Assembly: GCA_039000515.1 (NCBI GenBank)
Contig: JBCFYV010000285.1
Coordinates: 1 to 64,000 of the forward strand
Source: Timema cristinae
Taxonomy: Eukaryota; Arthropoda; Insecta; Phasmatodea; Timematidae
Reading direction: 5' to 3'
Length of the DNA stretch: 64,000 nt
Shown here: piece by piece, positions 1 through 12,060 of the stretch
Layout: every line of letters begins with the position of its first letter
How positions within the stretch are numbered: the stretch's first letter is position 1
Position numbers and translations under genes: made by a program
The notes under the pieces: generated by a model
What the model saw: only the letters and a program-made list of their open reading frames with translations
The model's database searches: none
What the model was told of the DNA's origin: nothing

Positions 1-460
1 TCACTTTATGTGGTAAAACTGGCAGTGTCCTGGCGCAGTCTACTTCAACAACACACACGAATAAAAATCTAGACCACTTCCGGGTGAAGGGTTTACGGAA
101 CCTTATCACTTTGTCTTGATCGAGTCTCCGTGCACGGCACAAATTAATCAACACACTAAAAACTCCACGCCAGCGACACTTGGCGGGAAAACAATAAACA
201 TATAGTGGTCCAGGTATGGTCTTGTTGCTCCAAGAGTGGGGAAGGTTAATGTAAGATATGAAAAAACCAAACAAACAGAACTAAACCTCAACAATAACAA
301 TCAAAAAAACTCACAAACCAAAAACAAAACAAAAACAGTTCAATGTCGAGGCATAGAGAATCTAGATAAAAGGAGCATATTCAAAGATATAACATAGAGG
401 AATGAAAATGAAGTGTAGGATTAGTAATATTCGTCAAACAATAGAAAACTATACAAACAG
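1..460. other. Unique left flank, no gene recognised
   Basis: Not part of the duplication: the match to the right-hand copy begins only near 461. No convincing open frame, RNA gene or transposon end was seen. The first 200 bases are less AT-rich than what follows and hold ETS-like and E2F-like motifs, listed separately. Confidence 0.4.
73..190. promoter_or_regulatory. Possible promoter-proximal cluster (ETS-like and E2F-like sites)
   Basis: CCACTTCCGGGT near 73-84 is the reverse complement of an ETS core (CCGGAAGTGG). TTGGCGGGAAA at 180-190 matches the E2F consensus closely. Such sites lie near starts of housekeeping genes, but no first exon was found beside them. Motif matches of this length also occur by chance. 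Confidence 0.22.
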
Positions 461-1390
461 ATACACTACTGCACTATCGCTCAGTTTAAAGCGAGAACTG
501 GCGCAAATCTAGAGAGCAACCTTATCGGCTCGGGCACCTATCATGGTAGTAGTCAGATCCGATCAGATCGTGGCACTTTTAGCAATATTAGGCGGAGCCG
601 ATCAGTTTGGCTCGTGTACTAAAAGGGTTAAAACTGTGATTAGCTCGCCCCAAAGTCACCCTTTGGAGGGATTTGCTATGAAATATGACGCTTGGATGGC
701 AGACACACACTAGGCAAAACTTTGGAAAGGGTTGTCTTAGACTTGAAAAACATAAGATTTTTTTTTTAATGGCAGCTTTGACTACTTTTATTTAACGTAA
801 ACTTATTGTTTGTTTATTTCTTTGGTTTCAAAATTAAGGTTAACTCTGAACTCTACTATTTAAATTCCAGTAATTTCTCCACTTTTTATCTAAAATGATT
901 ATTTTCCTTTTTGATTTTATCTTTTGTAACCTAAACTAGCCTTTTGGTAAATTGAGATATTAATTTTTTTTTTCTTTAAACTGCCCCTTTGAAATGTGAT
1001 TATATAAATCAGATGGGTTCCCAAGTTATAAATTTTGATGAGTCGAGTCATAATATTAACATCTTTGAGGAATTTTTCCATCTTTTGATTGTAGTTTCCT
1101 GTAAAGATTATTGTAAATATACTAAACCTCATTCTGGTAGTATTAAATGTAAAGTGTCTTCTTACCTCTGTTGATTATGACTTAATGTTTAGAACTATTG
1201 GTTTTTGAAATTATAATCAGGTTACAGTCTGAAAACTTGTTTACAGTTTTGTCATATGATTGTTTACATTTATCTACTTTTTTCTGGAATTTATGACTAT
1301 ACTAAATTAAATAAATATTAGCAGGTTTCTTTCTCAAGCACTTTTTTTTTTGTTTATGTCACACATAATACTAAGGTGTTTATTTATGTT
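461..1390. repeat. Segmental duplication, copy A, block 1
   Basis: Near-identical to 44869-45799, starting at ATACACTACTGCACTATCGC and ending at TTTATTTATGTT. Differences are scattered substitutions and homopolymer length changes. The block has no gene I recognise; opposed open frames of 60-71 codons around 917-1174 occur in both copies but look like chance frames. In copy B this block is followed after 19 bases of filler by sequence equivalent to 4517 here. Confidence 0.9.
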
Positions 1391-1819
1391 CATTGGGTAT
1401 ATTGCAGTCTGTTTTTTTTAAATTTTTAATTTTTCTATTTACAAATAAAGAACTTTAAATTTTCTCTTCTTAATTTTGGCCTAATGAAGAGTAAATAATC
1501 CCTTATTTATACTTTTGGTCACGTTACATACTCAATAGTATTGGACAGGAGATGGTGCTGTTCAAATTTGGATATCTCAAGATTTAGTGGCCGTGTGGTC
1601 AAAAAAGTATTCTCCCTGGTTAAATTTCATACTATTTCATTTTTTTTAATAATTTCTTTTTATCCAACTTGAAACAATATTTTTAACATAATCAAAAGTA
1701 CTTATTTCTCGTTTTGGAACGTTATGATTTTGTGTAATATAGTGCACACCAATATCTTTTAATACAGGCATCGTATTTACTTGGAAAAAGAGAAAATGGT
1801 TGTAATTTTTTTACAAACA

Positions 1820-2027
1820 ATATTATTATTATTATATTAGCACCGCGTCTTACTACCTGTTCGGGTTATACACACTTACGCTAATGTTTAATGGTAGGGT
1901 GATTGTGAGATGAAACGGAGGACCTAACGTTTAACGTGGAATTCGAACTACGGTGGAGGCCTGGCATTCCCCACATTCACAAGATGTCTTGTCAGAGGTG
2001 AAGGAAGGGTTTGGTAATCAGATTACA
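1820..2027 (-). mobile_element. SINE family 1, 5'-truncated copy
   Basis: Read on the minus strand, the body runs from TAATCAGATT through the CCTCCACCG segment to the conserved 3' end GTAGTAAGACGCGGTGCTAA and an (AAT)n tail. The tRNA-like head seen in the intact copy at 57765-58042 is missing, as usual for a 5'-truncated retroposon. Confidence 0.8.
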
Positions 2028-2590
2028 TACAATAAATGATTTTATGATTATTTTAACGTATTTTGAAATATTTAACTGAATAAAATATTTTCATCAACTG
2101 CGTGTCTGCATCATTGTAAAAAACTTGTTTACCGTTATGTTCAATCAAATGGTTTAGATTCTTTAGTCGCCATTTTAAAGATATATTCGTTAGAAGTTTT
2201 TGTGAAAGTGGTGTTAATATTTTTTTAAGTGGAATAAAATTATATATAAACTTTGTGTCCGACCTCAAATAAAATATATAAATAATATTGGCCTAAATTA
2301 CTGTGGTTAACTATTCACATTAATATATTACCATCTGTTTTCATTACAGTGATCCAAAGTGATAGATGTCAGCTGTTGGCGTATTGATATATTAGGGATT
2401 AATTCTAGTAACATCTCGAGCTGTCATCCAGGTAAACTTGGCTTTGTGAATGACTAATACAAGCTACATTCATGTGTTTAGTTATGAGTAAGGTTGAATT
2501 TAGAGGAACTGCACCCGATCTTTTGTGGGGTGAGTGTGGAAAATCATTTATGAAAATACGGCTTCAGTCAACCGACTGGGATCGAAACCC

Positions 2591-3190
2591 GATGAATGGT
2601 CTCGACGTTTAAGGTGTCGGGTGGAGAATGATGCATACTTATTTAGTACTGTTCAGAATATTTTGAGGGATGGGTGGTAAGCAGTAAGGACATATTGTTT
2701 AAGATACAAGATCTATGCCTCAGACATCAAGGAGGGGTGGTAAGATGATTGATATATTGTTTAAGGTACAATATTTAAGCTGTCAAGTTTTAAGTTTTAT
2801 TAAGTTTTAGATGTAAGCGGGGTGGGGTGGCAAGAGGGATAGGATAGGATTAAGAGAATTAATCTTGACATGTTTAAGGCAGACAGACAAGTCCTGACAG
2901 GCTTAAAGAAAAAGTGTCCCCATTTCAGATACTCTATGTGCAAGTTAAAGGATGAATGGTCTCAATGTTTAAGGAGTCAAGTGGAGAATGTGGCATAGTT
3001 ATTTCCTACCATTTCATACGTTCCAAATTATTTTGAGGGATGTGTGGTAATCAGGAAAGACATTTCTTTTGTACAAGATCTAAGCAGTCAGGTATCAAGG
3101 AGTGGATGGTAATTATGATGGATTACATCGCTTAAAGTACCAGATTTAAGGACCGGCTGGTAGGCGGGGTGGGTGGTAAGGGGATGGATG
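2591..3190. repeat. Two diverged direct repeats of about 240 bp, 360 bp apart
   Basis: GATGAATGGTCTC at 2591 and 2951 begins two parallel stretches. Each continues through a GTTTAAGG segment, a TATTTTGAGGGATG segment, a TACAAGATCTA segment and a GCGGGGTGGG segment. Many substitutions and small indels separate them, so the duplication is old. Not seen elsewhere in the window. Confidence 0.65.
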
Positions 3191-3569
3191 GGATCAACAT
3201 GGTCATGGTCGAGCCAGACTACCTTTTTTGCCCAGGATGGATACAGAAAGTTGTATGGCTGAAAGGAGGTAAAAGTACAGGATGAGGTCAGGAAGTTGTG
3301 AGATCAAGGCTGGGGGTAGGAGACTGGGAGGAGAGGAATGTATGGGAGGAGGCTGGAATCTAGACTCAAGCGTGGAGGGCAGAATGACAAATACAGGGAC
3401 ATAAGGTACTCTTCTTGTGTAATAAATGGCTGAGGTGGTTAGGTTTAGTTATAAAGTGATCCACCTATTCAATGTGTTGGATCATTGTTAACCTTATGGG
3501 TGAAAGTGGTCGAGAACTGTCATTTCAACCACTACTACCATGTTTATAGCTTTGTTATTTTTGAAATAA

Positions 3570-3920
3570 CTTGCCTGTCACTTGAGCCACTCTTAAGTGG
3601 ATTCATCTTGATGTTTGTTGAGCAGTTGGTTTTCTCGTGTCGGTCGCTTGGCTGTCTATCACTTTGTCCTCTTTATATGAGAGCTTGTCTATCACATGGT
3701 CCAGCTCGATTGGATCACTTGGTTCACGTCGTTTTCTGGGTGTCTAGCAGTTGGCCTTTACAGATTTGTACTCTCGTGTCAATCGCTTGGTTGTCTATCA
3801 CTTTGTACTCCTTAAATGAAACTTGTCTAGCAGTTGGTCCAGTCATGTCGGCCACTTGACCACCCAGCCTTCCAAATATTTGTTTATAGCATGTCGACTA
3901 GTTTGTTGTCTAACAGTTTG
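3570..3920. repeat. Degenerate tandem repeat (TTGTCTATCAC / CAGTTGGTCCAG units)
   Basis: Short blocks such as CGCTTGGCTGTCTATCAC, CTTGTCTATCACATGGTCC and TTGTCTAGCAGTTGGTCC recur in related order, with a basic spacing of roughly 40-45 bases and a higher-order unit of roughly 165 bases. A 124-codon open frame over it (3485-3859) is compositional, not a gene. Confidence 0.55.
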
Positions 3921-5629
3921 TACGGTCCCATAGACATTTATTTGGAGCTTAGCTCCAATACTCTTCATTATTGTATCAAAGACCATGTGTGGACTTCATT
4001 CAATGGAAAATTTATCTTTTTCAGAGCGCATTTCACAAACTTCGAAAAATGATATTTGGGGACTTGGCTCCTCAAGCCAAAATGGTGGAGTTGGGGAGGA
4101 GGGTGGCTTGCGGCTCTCCCTAGGAAATTGTTTGAAAACCGCACACACATATAATCTGTTTGGTTAAGTCCCTCCTTAGAATATTTCTGAAATCTAGACG
4201 TCTAAATGAAGAACTTGAAATTAGTTGTATCCGGTCCTAACATTCAACCCTAAATATTTCAGCTTTCAAATAAATATATCATTTTAAACCAATTTTTCTA
4301 AAATTCTTTTATTTTTTTTTTAACTTATTTTAATTCTTATTTAATTTCTTGGTTTCATATATGTAAATATAAAGTCATGCCAACAAGCAACATCGATTTT
4401 TCTCATACACCTTAGACTCACCATAATTATCTATCAAGGATAGTACTGTTGCTAGTGGGAAAGTAGAGACAGTTATTGGACATAAATTGTTCTTAAAGGA
4501 AGATATAGTTCAATTAACAAGCGCAGAAATATAACAATGAATATAAATATATCAATTAGTTTATTTTTGTTTGAGATTAACACGTAAATATAAGTTAACT
4601 CTATTCCCTTAACAACATGGTAACTCAGCGACCTGCGTAATGAGAACAACAGTTTGTTGACAAGGTATATTAAATAATAGTAGTACTAGTGTGTATCTAA
4701 GCAGTACTATAAATATTATAATTAACAAACAGTCTATTATTTTACTGACAGGTCTAATGCGACTATGTCATGCAGGACGCTAAATTCTAACTAGGAAAGC
4801 CCAAAACTATAAGCGGCTACACAACTAATACCTCCAGAAAAGAGACACAATAGCGCCAGTCTGAAAGCCTAGGAACTCTATAGGAACGGCACAGTGTAGT
4901 TAGTAGACAGTCATTCGGGGAACAAAAGTCCCACAACTAACATAATGAAGTGACTTCTTTATCACACATAGTGCATACAAGAGTCAAGCGATATGGGCTA
5001 TGGGCGAACAATCATAATTGGCACTTTTTACGGCCCGATATGCCAGAATGTTTATGTTTACACTTTGTGATTCGAGTCATCTATTATTTCCTACAGAACA
5101 TCAAACAGCTCTTAGCAACAAACCAGTTTACTTTAAGCGCCTGACAAACTAATACACAAATTAGTAGCAGGATTACTCCTACGGCTAATGTATATAGTTT
5201 GGGTAAGTTAGTAAGTCTAATGAAGAACTCCATTCAACCATGATTCATTTAAGTTGATAAAAACTTATACTACACGACTACTAATTACAATGAAACTGAC
5301 TAAACATGAAACGCTATAATAACATAGACTCAAGTCAGGTACATAGTAATGTAGGTACCCTACAACATTTCAGAGTTATAACAAACTAACAAATCACGTG
5401 TTCTGATCCAAACATGTGATTTATAGAATGACCATTAACAAAACCTAAGCGCTACTAAAGATACATTAACATAATCAAAAGTTATACCAGCCAAGCTAAG
5501 TGAAGTTGGAAAAACTACTTGACATTAACACATTGTATGACCAGTTCTCAAGGGGTAAACACCGTGTGAGCGTATTTGGCACACCAACAACTAAATAAGA
5601 ATGATTATAGAGATAAAAGTACATCTTAG

Positions 5630-5989
5630 AACCATTTAAAACAAACTTTTTTCATGTGTAGATGTTCATGTAAAATGAGTAGAACAATTTCTTTATCGAT
5701 ATTAATAAGTCAGCAATTGCTTGAATGCTCGGACATCAATTTTTTTCGAAAAATTTCCCTTTTTTAATATTAACATTTGATTTTGATGTGCGAGATGGTC
5801 GAGGCGCGTATCGTCTTCGATCTCGTTCCCCCCTCCTTAAGCTGTTTAAGCCGATTGAACACTTGAGTACAAGATAAACCATTATCACCATAAACTTCCT
5901 TTAACAAATTGTATATTTCTGTAGTGGATTTTCCAATTTTTACAAAAAAACTTCACGTTGAGACGCTGCTCACCTTTTACACTCAACAT
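5630..5989 (-). pseudogene. Mariner-family transposase N-terminal (paired HTH) fragment, decayed
   Basis: Minus-strand translation in pieces gives QRLNVKF at about 5951-5971, then KIGKSTTEIYNLLKEVYGD and CTQVFNRLKQLKEG. A second block IDKEIVLLILHEHLHMKKVC follows toward 5640. This order (QR.NVKF, GK..TE....L..VYGD, QVF.R.K..KEG, ILHE.L.MKKVC) is that of the two helix-turn-helix DNA-binding units of mariner/Tc1-type transposases. The frame breaks at a T-run near 5945 and a C-run near 5829, and a stop follows KWF. The DDD/DDE catalytic domain is absent. The equivalent in copy B is 46925-47293, where the linker after KEG reads closer to the family. Not functional. Confidence 0.75.
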
Positions 5990-8737
5990 AATTCCGACAG
6001 AGCTCAGGTACACGGTCCACTTTGAACAAAGACTACGGCTGAACTTTCGGTCACAGGTCTTGATATTCAGAAGGTAGAGGGAAAAAAGAACATAGATCAG
6101 TTCATTTAAGTGTCAAAAAAATGATTTTGATTATTTAATAGCCACACCTCGTATACTAATTAAATACATTGAGTTATGTTTATGCATTCTAGTCACATTT
6201 ATTATCATGTATTTGGCAAACAAATTTAACCAAAATTTAGTCATTTCAGCACTGGTAGAGTGAGGAAAGGGGGGGCAAGGCTCCTTAGCCCTAGTTGACG
6301 GTAATTCTTGTTTTTCTTTAGTAGAAAGGATTAATGGTGTTTTAATAGTGTAGTGTTATTTTAGTTTTTGTTTTACATTAGCGACTTATTAGTAATATTG
6401 ATTTTATATAACTATACATCAGATAATCCAAAAGTCAGGAGTATAATTTCACCATTTCAAGATGATTTAGAATGAAAAGGTAAATAAAATATATTTTCAA
6501 ATAATTCACTTAATCAGTTGCGCACCCAGCCATATACTTTGGGGGAGGCATTCAATCAAGGCTGTAGAAAGAATGAAATTTTGACAGAGTGAGCAGGTTT
6601 GGGGTTTGCACAGCCCCTAACCCCTTGAGGCTGAGATAATTGTGAATATTAAATACGTTTAGAAATTATTTGAGTAGTCTTATAGATATCCAGAGATTTA
6701 AACAATGCAAATGGTATTGAAGCTAATATTTTGTTTGTTTTTTAAATTGTTAATTTTGTGTGCAAAGGTAAACCTTTTGAATATTAGTCTTGAGTTAGAA
6801 GCCTGTTCTTAAAATGTAGCCTATACATTCAACACATCTTCAATGTTAAATATCTTAGTTATACTTTATATTATTTAAATTTCTATTAATATTATTTATG
6901 GTGTTGGGGAACAGGGGGTGTCAAATACATGTTTGCCCTTCTCCCCTTGGGTTCACCAATGCTTACAGCAAATATATGTGTAAATATCTTAGCAATAAAC
7001 CAATGACATAGTGATAGAGTATTAATAGGAGATAATCTCCCATATGTTAGAGCATACGCATCTAAATAGCTTCTGGAGCATACATTCTCAAGTTGGAAGA
7101 CTCGTTTGTTTCCAAGCAGCATTGTGTGAAATAAGTTAGGCTTTAAGAAATAGTTGTAATTGCAACGTGTGTTGGACAATCCACCTGATACCCTCCCACC
7201 AAGCTTTGATGGATGCTCGATCCGTGTACCACTTCATTTAACACTTATGATTTTTTGCTTTGTGTATTGTTTGTACTTTTAATTACAGTAAGCTAAATGA
7301 ATAAGTTATGTCTCTCTTATGCATTCAGAAATGTTCTCATACCACTCTTAGCCCCGACATTAATATTTACTTTAATTTCTAACCATTCAGATACCATTAC
7401 AATTTGAGGACCGCCTTTGTGGTCTAGTGGTAAGAGGTTCTGGCATCTTTCATAATTCTTATGGTATTTTCAAACCATGCTAAAAATAGTTATTGAAATA
7501 TTTTCATTAAAACAATTCCATTTCAATCCATTTTAAATGGGAAAAAAAATATTAATAGATTTATTTCTTTTCTTTGTACAATTAATCTAGAGTGTTTGTT
7601 TATAACATATTATTTAATCAATAGTTTTTATTTCTTTTTAAACATATTTTTAAATTCGGGTTGGCTTCATTAATCACGACGATATTGAGCTCTAACGACT
7701 TGCAAGATGACACTTTAGTAAGAATACATAGTTTTAAATACAACTTTTCCTTCTACAAATAGTTATCTTAGTTGATAATAGGTGCCGTTAGTATGAGTAA
7801 CTAAAATATTCACAAAGTCTTAACTGTTGTGTGAATAAATATAGTTGGTCCCTACTTACTTAAATGAGAGTATTACTCTAGTGATAAATTATTTTCAAAG
7901 AAAAACCACATGCTTCTCCATACACAAAGTTTTATGACATTGGCCCTTATTTACCTAAGGCAGTAAAACATGTAAAATTCTTCACTCTTATCCTACATTC
8001 TTTCACGGGTTTTATCATTCTTGAGCACTACACGTTTAATAATAAGTGTTAATATTCAGAGTATATGAAAACTACTGTACATTGAATTTTTAATCCACTA
8101 TTATAATAAATAAAAATAAACATTCCTACTTCATAGCAAACATAGTTATTTTAAAATAAAATTGGGTCTAAATGAAATTTGATGACATTTCAGTATATTT
8201 TTATCTAGAATATTTATTTTACGGTCCAGGATTTGACTTTGGAATAAGTTATTTTTCAAAAAATTAATGAGGTTAATATGCATATTACTGGCGTTTAGGC
8301 TATCTGTATTTACTAATTTAAGTACAACGGATGAGTAGCGATACTATTTATTTACTGTAGAAATAATATCAAAATTAAGATACAAATAAATATTTCTTTA
8401 TAACAAACAATGTAGCGATTATTCTGATGTTTCAAGTACTTTTTTTCTAAAAAAAGCTCTTAGCTGAAAGTAAATGTTACTAACATTCTGTAACGCACTT
8501 ATAGTATGTTCAAAATCTCTTGTGCCTTTGCTGAGTTCGTATCACGCTAGTACTAAGTAATTTCAACCTTACAGGAAAATCAAACTAATAAAGTTACTAG
8601 ACCTGATTAATTTACACTTAGCATTCTTGACTACGACACGGAGTCGATGATAAGTAAAATATATTTAAAACCATTAAAGTTAATGAACTTTTGTGTTCCC
8701 AATGCCACAAAGTAAGTAAGCATATGATATCCAACAG
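5990..8737. other. No gene seen; one tRNA-like SINE fragment
   Basis: AT-rich sequence, conserved in copy B at 47294-50048. A 95-codon minus-strand frame at 6892-7179 is broken by a single-base difference in copy B and is not supported. Only the short SINE-like head at 7410 could be identified. Confidence 0.5.
7410..7446 (+). mobile_element. tRNA-like SINE head fragment
   Basis: TTTGTGGTCTAGTGGTAAGAG matches a pol III A box within a tRNA 5' half. No T-arm/B box follows, so it is neither a tRNA gene nor an intact SINE. In copy B (48717-48758) the segment GGTTCT is duplicated. Confidence 0.45.
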
Positions 8738-8890
8738 CCTCTGTGGTATGATGGTCAGATTTACTGACTTCAGGTCTGAAGTCCCGGGTTCGACGCCCAG
8801 TGCTTCCAATTCTGTCTGCGAAGCAGTGGGTCTGAAACGGAATCAAAATCAACCTCGTGAAAAAAAATGTGGTGGTACTTGAATGAATAA
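8738..8890 (+). mobile_element. tRNA-derived SINE (family 3)
   Basis: A tRNA-like region begins GCCTCTGTGGTATGATGGTC (A box) and reaches GGGTTCGACGCCC (B box) at about 8786-8798. A short unrelated segment follows (GCAGTGGGTCTGAAACGG, then AACCTCGTG). The anticodon-arm pairing is poor and no clean acceptor stem closes, so a SINE head is preferred over a working tRNA gene. The copy at 50049-50200 differs by one inserted base and two substitutions in the tRNA-like part. Confidence 0.6.
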
Positions 8891-9171
8891 GTAGCGCTTC
8901 AGTCTAGAAAACTAAGATAGAAGGCCGGAGGGTTCGTTGTGCAGACCACATGACACCATCAACCTGAAATTGTTGGAACTATCTTTAACAACATACGCCA
9001 GCCTCTCATTGGTATAGACTGTTTGCAGGCTGACACATGGAGATAATACTCAAGTTAAAATCTACCAATAGGATGAAAAATTATTCCCAAATATATTTAT
9101 TTCTGGAAAATTGTGTAAAACCTATAGATGTTTTAAAACTTTAAACACCGTATTAAATAACAGATACCCAC

Positions 9172-9215
9172 TTCAGTGGCCGAGTGGTCTAAGGCATCAC
9201 TCCATTGAATGGACA
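9172..9215 (+). mobile_element. tRNA-like fragment (Ser/Leu-type 5' half)
   Basis: CAGTGGCCGAGTGGTCTAAG is typical of the D-arm of type II tRNAs, but the sequence departs from a tRNA after about 35 bases and has no B box. It is probably a truncated SINE head. Also present in copy B near 50482. Confidence 0.45.
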
Positions 9216-9549
9216 TACCTACCCCCAAAACCCAATACAACTTGGAAATAATTATTATTTACTAATTACTACTATTATTACTAAAAATATTATCAATCAC
9301 TTTTAACAATACTTCGCCAAAGATTACAGTATAATTTTACTTTCCATAAACAAATTTAAGAAAAAAAGTCTAGTAATTTCATTTTTTTTTTTTTAAGTGT
9401 GGCAATTAAAGGTAAAATAGATCAGGTGAAATTTTACATTTAATGGTATATCCAGTTATTAATATTTTTATAGCTTCCCAAGCATATCTTTAACATAAAA
9501 TATGGTTTGTGAAATAATATAAAGTTTAATGTTGTAAACAATGAGTATT

Positions 9550-9981
9550 AATATCTTTGACGCCTAACAGGCAACGGTCCTCTCTTTTCTATGTCAACAA
9601 CCGGCAGCTTCTACCCAGTGGCCATATTAGTTTTCAGAATTTAAGGTCACTTTTAACGTTCTCTTGCTTTTAATAATAAATTTGAATTAAACAGCAAAAG
9701 AAAACTTTAATACTAAGCAAACAACCAAAAGGTTATTCGCCAAACCTAATCTAACCATTTTAAAATACATTATAACAGTGAATTATCGTATAAATACATT
9801 TAATAACACCACGTGCGTAAGTCAACAAGTTGAAGAACAAAATGTTTTATAGTTGATACTATTGATTTGTATATAGGCATGTCTATGCTAGCCATTAATA
9901 ATGTTATTAAAAATTTTAATAATACAGTGTCGGCTACTAAGTAATCTGTGTGTTCTTTTGTGAATATTATTTCGGTGTATG
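9550..9981. other. 432-bp segment absent from copy B
   Basis: Copy B passes from AGTATT to AGCGTG with only CTGTTTAAT between (50867-50875), whereas copy A has 432 bases here. No transposon end, SINE box or coding exon was recognised. The part at 9570-9640 is less AT-rich than its surroundings. The filler at the B junction points to a deletion in B. Confidence 0.7.
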
Positions 9982-11009
9982 AGCGTGTTATCCTCAGAAA
10001 ATAAACAGGTTTTTAGTGATCTTTGAATAATTATTTATTCAATATAACCTTAAAGCGTGTGATAAAATAAAATAGAGTGTGTTTTCAGTGATCTATTACA
10101 TTATTCGAAATTTAAGTGTATCAAGACTATAAAATCTTTTAACCCCAAGATTGTGTTGTGTTGCCCTCTAGGCTAAACCTCGAGTTTTAGAATTTTTATA
10201 GTAGGCCTATTCCAAAAAAATCTGTGAGGTGTAATAAAAATTACTTGTGAGTCTTTCACCAGTGTTGATTAAATAAATACCAGGCTAAGACTTCAAGTTA
10301 TAAGTTATTGTATTTTTATTAGAGACTTTGTTACAACTGTTTAAAAGGAGTGATTCTAAAATAGACTTTTGTCATTTATATATTGTATCCCGCACATCGA
10401 CGTTGGTAGGTTTGTTTGTTTATTAATGGTCTTTTACAAAATCATGAATATAATAGAAATTTATCATAGATCTTCGTACAAATTGAGTATCAGTTTTCTT
10501 TATAGTTTTTTAATTTCATTTTACGTTGTCCATGATTATGGTATTTTTATTCCGAAAATGCCGGAAGAATATAAATCAGCATCATTCTAATGGCTGATTA
10601 TCACATGGAGTAATGGGATTGAACCAAGAAAAGATTTATATTTTATAAATAACCTTTAAATAAAAATTATTATATTTTTCATAAACGTTGTAACTAGAAC
10701 ATTTTCATTACTTTATTTAACCTTATTGGGAGATGCTAACCCATTAATTCATTTTATTGATTAATTTACAAGACTGTTGATCTTTAAACTTTGTTTGTGT
10801 CCTTAATTTGTTGTAGCCAAGTTTTGTAAATAAATTTTAATATTTTATATTATAATAATGAACTCTCTAATGAAATATACTGCATTGAGACTGCAATAAA
10901 AAAAATAGTAATAAAAAACTTCGGGGTGTCCTCTGGGGGGATTGAAATGAGCAAGGAACTATTTGTGCCAGGCTGTACTCTGGAAGCTCCCTCCCCTTCC
11001 TACACTCAC
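9982..11009. other. No gene seen
   Basis: AT-rich intergenic or intronic sequence, matched in copy B (50876-51906). A plus-strand frame at 10369-10590 is broken in B. If the minus-strand gene below is real, this lies in its next intron. Confidence 0.4.
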
Positions 11010-11074
11010 CGACCAGATGCTGCGGATCTCCCTGGCTCGTCCAGGTTAGTGTCTAGTGAGTCACCAGATCTCCG
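11010..11074 (-). CDS. Candidate internal exon of the minus-strand gene (copy A)
   Basis: On the minus strand a 65-base GC-richer segment sits between an acceptor (CGCATTGGCAG) and a strong donor (GTGAGT, complement of 11004-11009). Read in phase 0, the phase in which exon 1 ends, it is open and begins RRSGDSLDTN, a Ser/Asp/Gly-rich stretch with no domain I recognise. It ends two bases into a codon. The exon and both splice sites are identical in copy B (51907-51971), in a duplication where other stretches of this length often differ. A 24-base poly-T (poly-A on the coding strand) lies just upstream of the acceptor. The downstream exon was not found. Linkage to exon 1 across a 3.1 kb intron is inference. 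Confidence 0.4.
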
Positions 11075-11099
11075 CTGCCAATGCGTGAAGGGAAATAAG

Positions 11100-11123
11100 T
11101 TTTTTTTTTTTTTTTTTTTTTTT
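11100..11123. repeat. Poly-T tract, 24 bases
   Basis: A run of 24 T against 11 T at the equivalent place in copy B (51996-52006). On the minus strand it is a poly-A tract 26 bases upstream of the exon at 11010-11074. Confidence 0.9.
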
Positions 11124-11389
11124 CAAGAAATATGGAAATTACTTAGAAAATCTCGGGGTTAACATTTTGCAAGTTAAAACCTAAACTTTTAATTTGAGAA
11201 AAATAAAACTTGGTACCCTACCTACCAGACGTCATGGTACGTTATAACATTAATTCACATAAGGAATATTGGACATAAAACCAATTAAAAATTAGTATTC
11301 CTGACTTTGGTGGCCAAAAAAAGTTAAAACTTTATAATCGGGCAATAAAAAAATTAAGTAAAGAAAGAAAAAAATCTATAAAAAAACAG

Positions 11390-12060
11390 GGGCCTTGCTC
11401 GGTCCAGCACTTGCGATCCACTGATCCAGTCCAATTAGAGTTATTCACTAGTTTTGGTCTAGCGGGAAGAATCTAGGAGTACTCAGTAGTCCTGGTCTTT
11501 TGTAATCTCAGTAAATCGCGGGGTAACCGTCCGAAGACATACCGTCCCTTCTTCCCCTGGGCCGCAATTTATCGCCGGTACCTTGAAAGTTACCACTTAA
11601 AACTCATTTTTATTCTGGAGGACAAATCCAAAACCACCATCTTATTTAGTAACTTCTAGCGCTTTTCCACTTCCGGTATCATTTTAGGGGGCTTTAATAA
11701 GGCCCTCCAGTAGCATAACATAAAATATAAGGAAAATTTGCAAGAAAAATCAATTTATCAGGAACAGGAAAGACGACAGAAATAAAATGGTTTTGATGAA
11801 GTTGTGAATCCGGAACGGTAAATAAGGTCAAAAGGTCAGAATTTGGCCAAAACATCCCCTTTTCAGGACGGGCGGGAGTCCATCAACTCAAACCATGTGC
11901 ACATTATGCTCACTCCCCTGTGCGAAAAGATTCTGACGCTCGGGTATGGGGAGGGACATGCGCGTTGGCCTCACTTCTTCTCTGTCCGCGTAAACGCAGT
12001 GAGAACCAGCCAATGTATTTGATCCTGTCGTCTGCAACTCGCTGGCTTCCTCTTAACTTG
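11390..12060. other. GC-richer island, promoter-like, no exon assigned
   Basis: Richer in C, G and CpG than the flanks. It includes CACTTCCGGTATC (ETS-like, near 11659), GACGGGCGGGAGTCC (near 11868) and CATGCGCGTTGGCCTC (near 11958). Copy B keeps most of it but splits the ETS core by an inserted base (CACTTACCGG). No open exon consistent in both copies was found. It could be an intronic regulatory region or an unrecognised old repeat. Confidence 0.3.

Larger units (their letters stand above)
1391..4516. other. 3.1 kb segment present in copy A only
   Basis: Lies between the two duplicated blocks of copy A and has no counterpart at 45799/45819 in copy B. It contains a truncated SINE, a pair of diverged 360-bp direct repeats and a degenerate short tandem repeat. 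No gene is recognised. The filler sequence at the B junction suggests loss from B rather than gain in A, but this is inference. Confidence 0.75.

Noticed and set aside
3485..3859. 124-codon plus-strand frame
   Set aside because: It sits on a degenerate tandem repeat, has low-complexity composition with many Cys/Leu/Ser, and has no counterpart or motif.
6892..7179. 95-codon minus-strand frame
   Set aside because: A one-base difference in copy B (AGCAAATATATG against AGCAAAATATATG) breaks the frame, and no splice or start context was seen.
8618..8882. Three overlapping frames of 63-73 codons on both strands
   Set aside because: They are shadows over a tRNA-derived SINE, where structured GC-rich sequence avoids stops by chance.
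7410..9215. tRNA genes at 7410, 8738 and 9172
   Set aside because: The first and third lack a T-arm. The second has both boxes but no good acceptor stem and is followed by SINE-like sequence.
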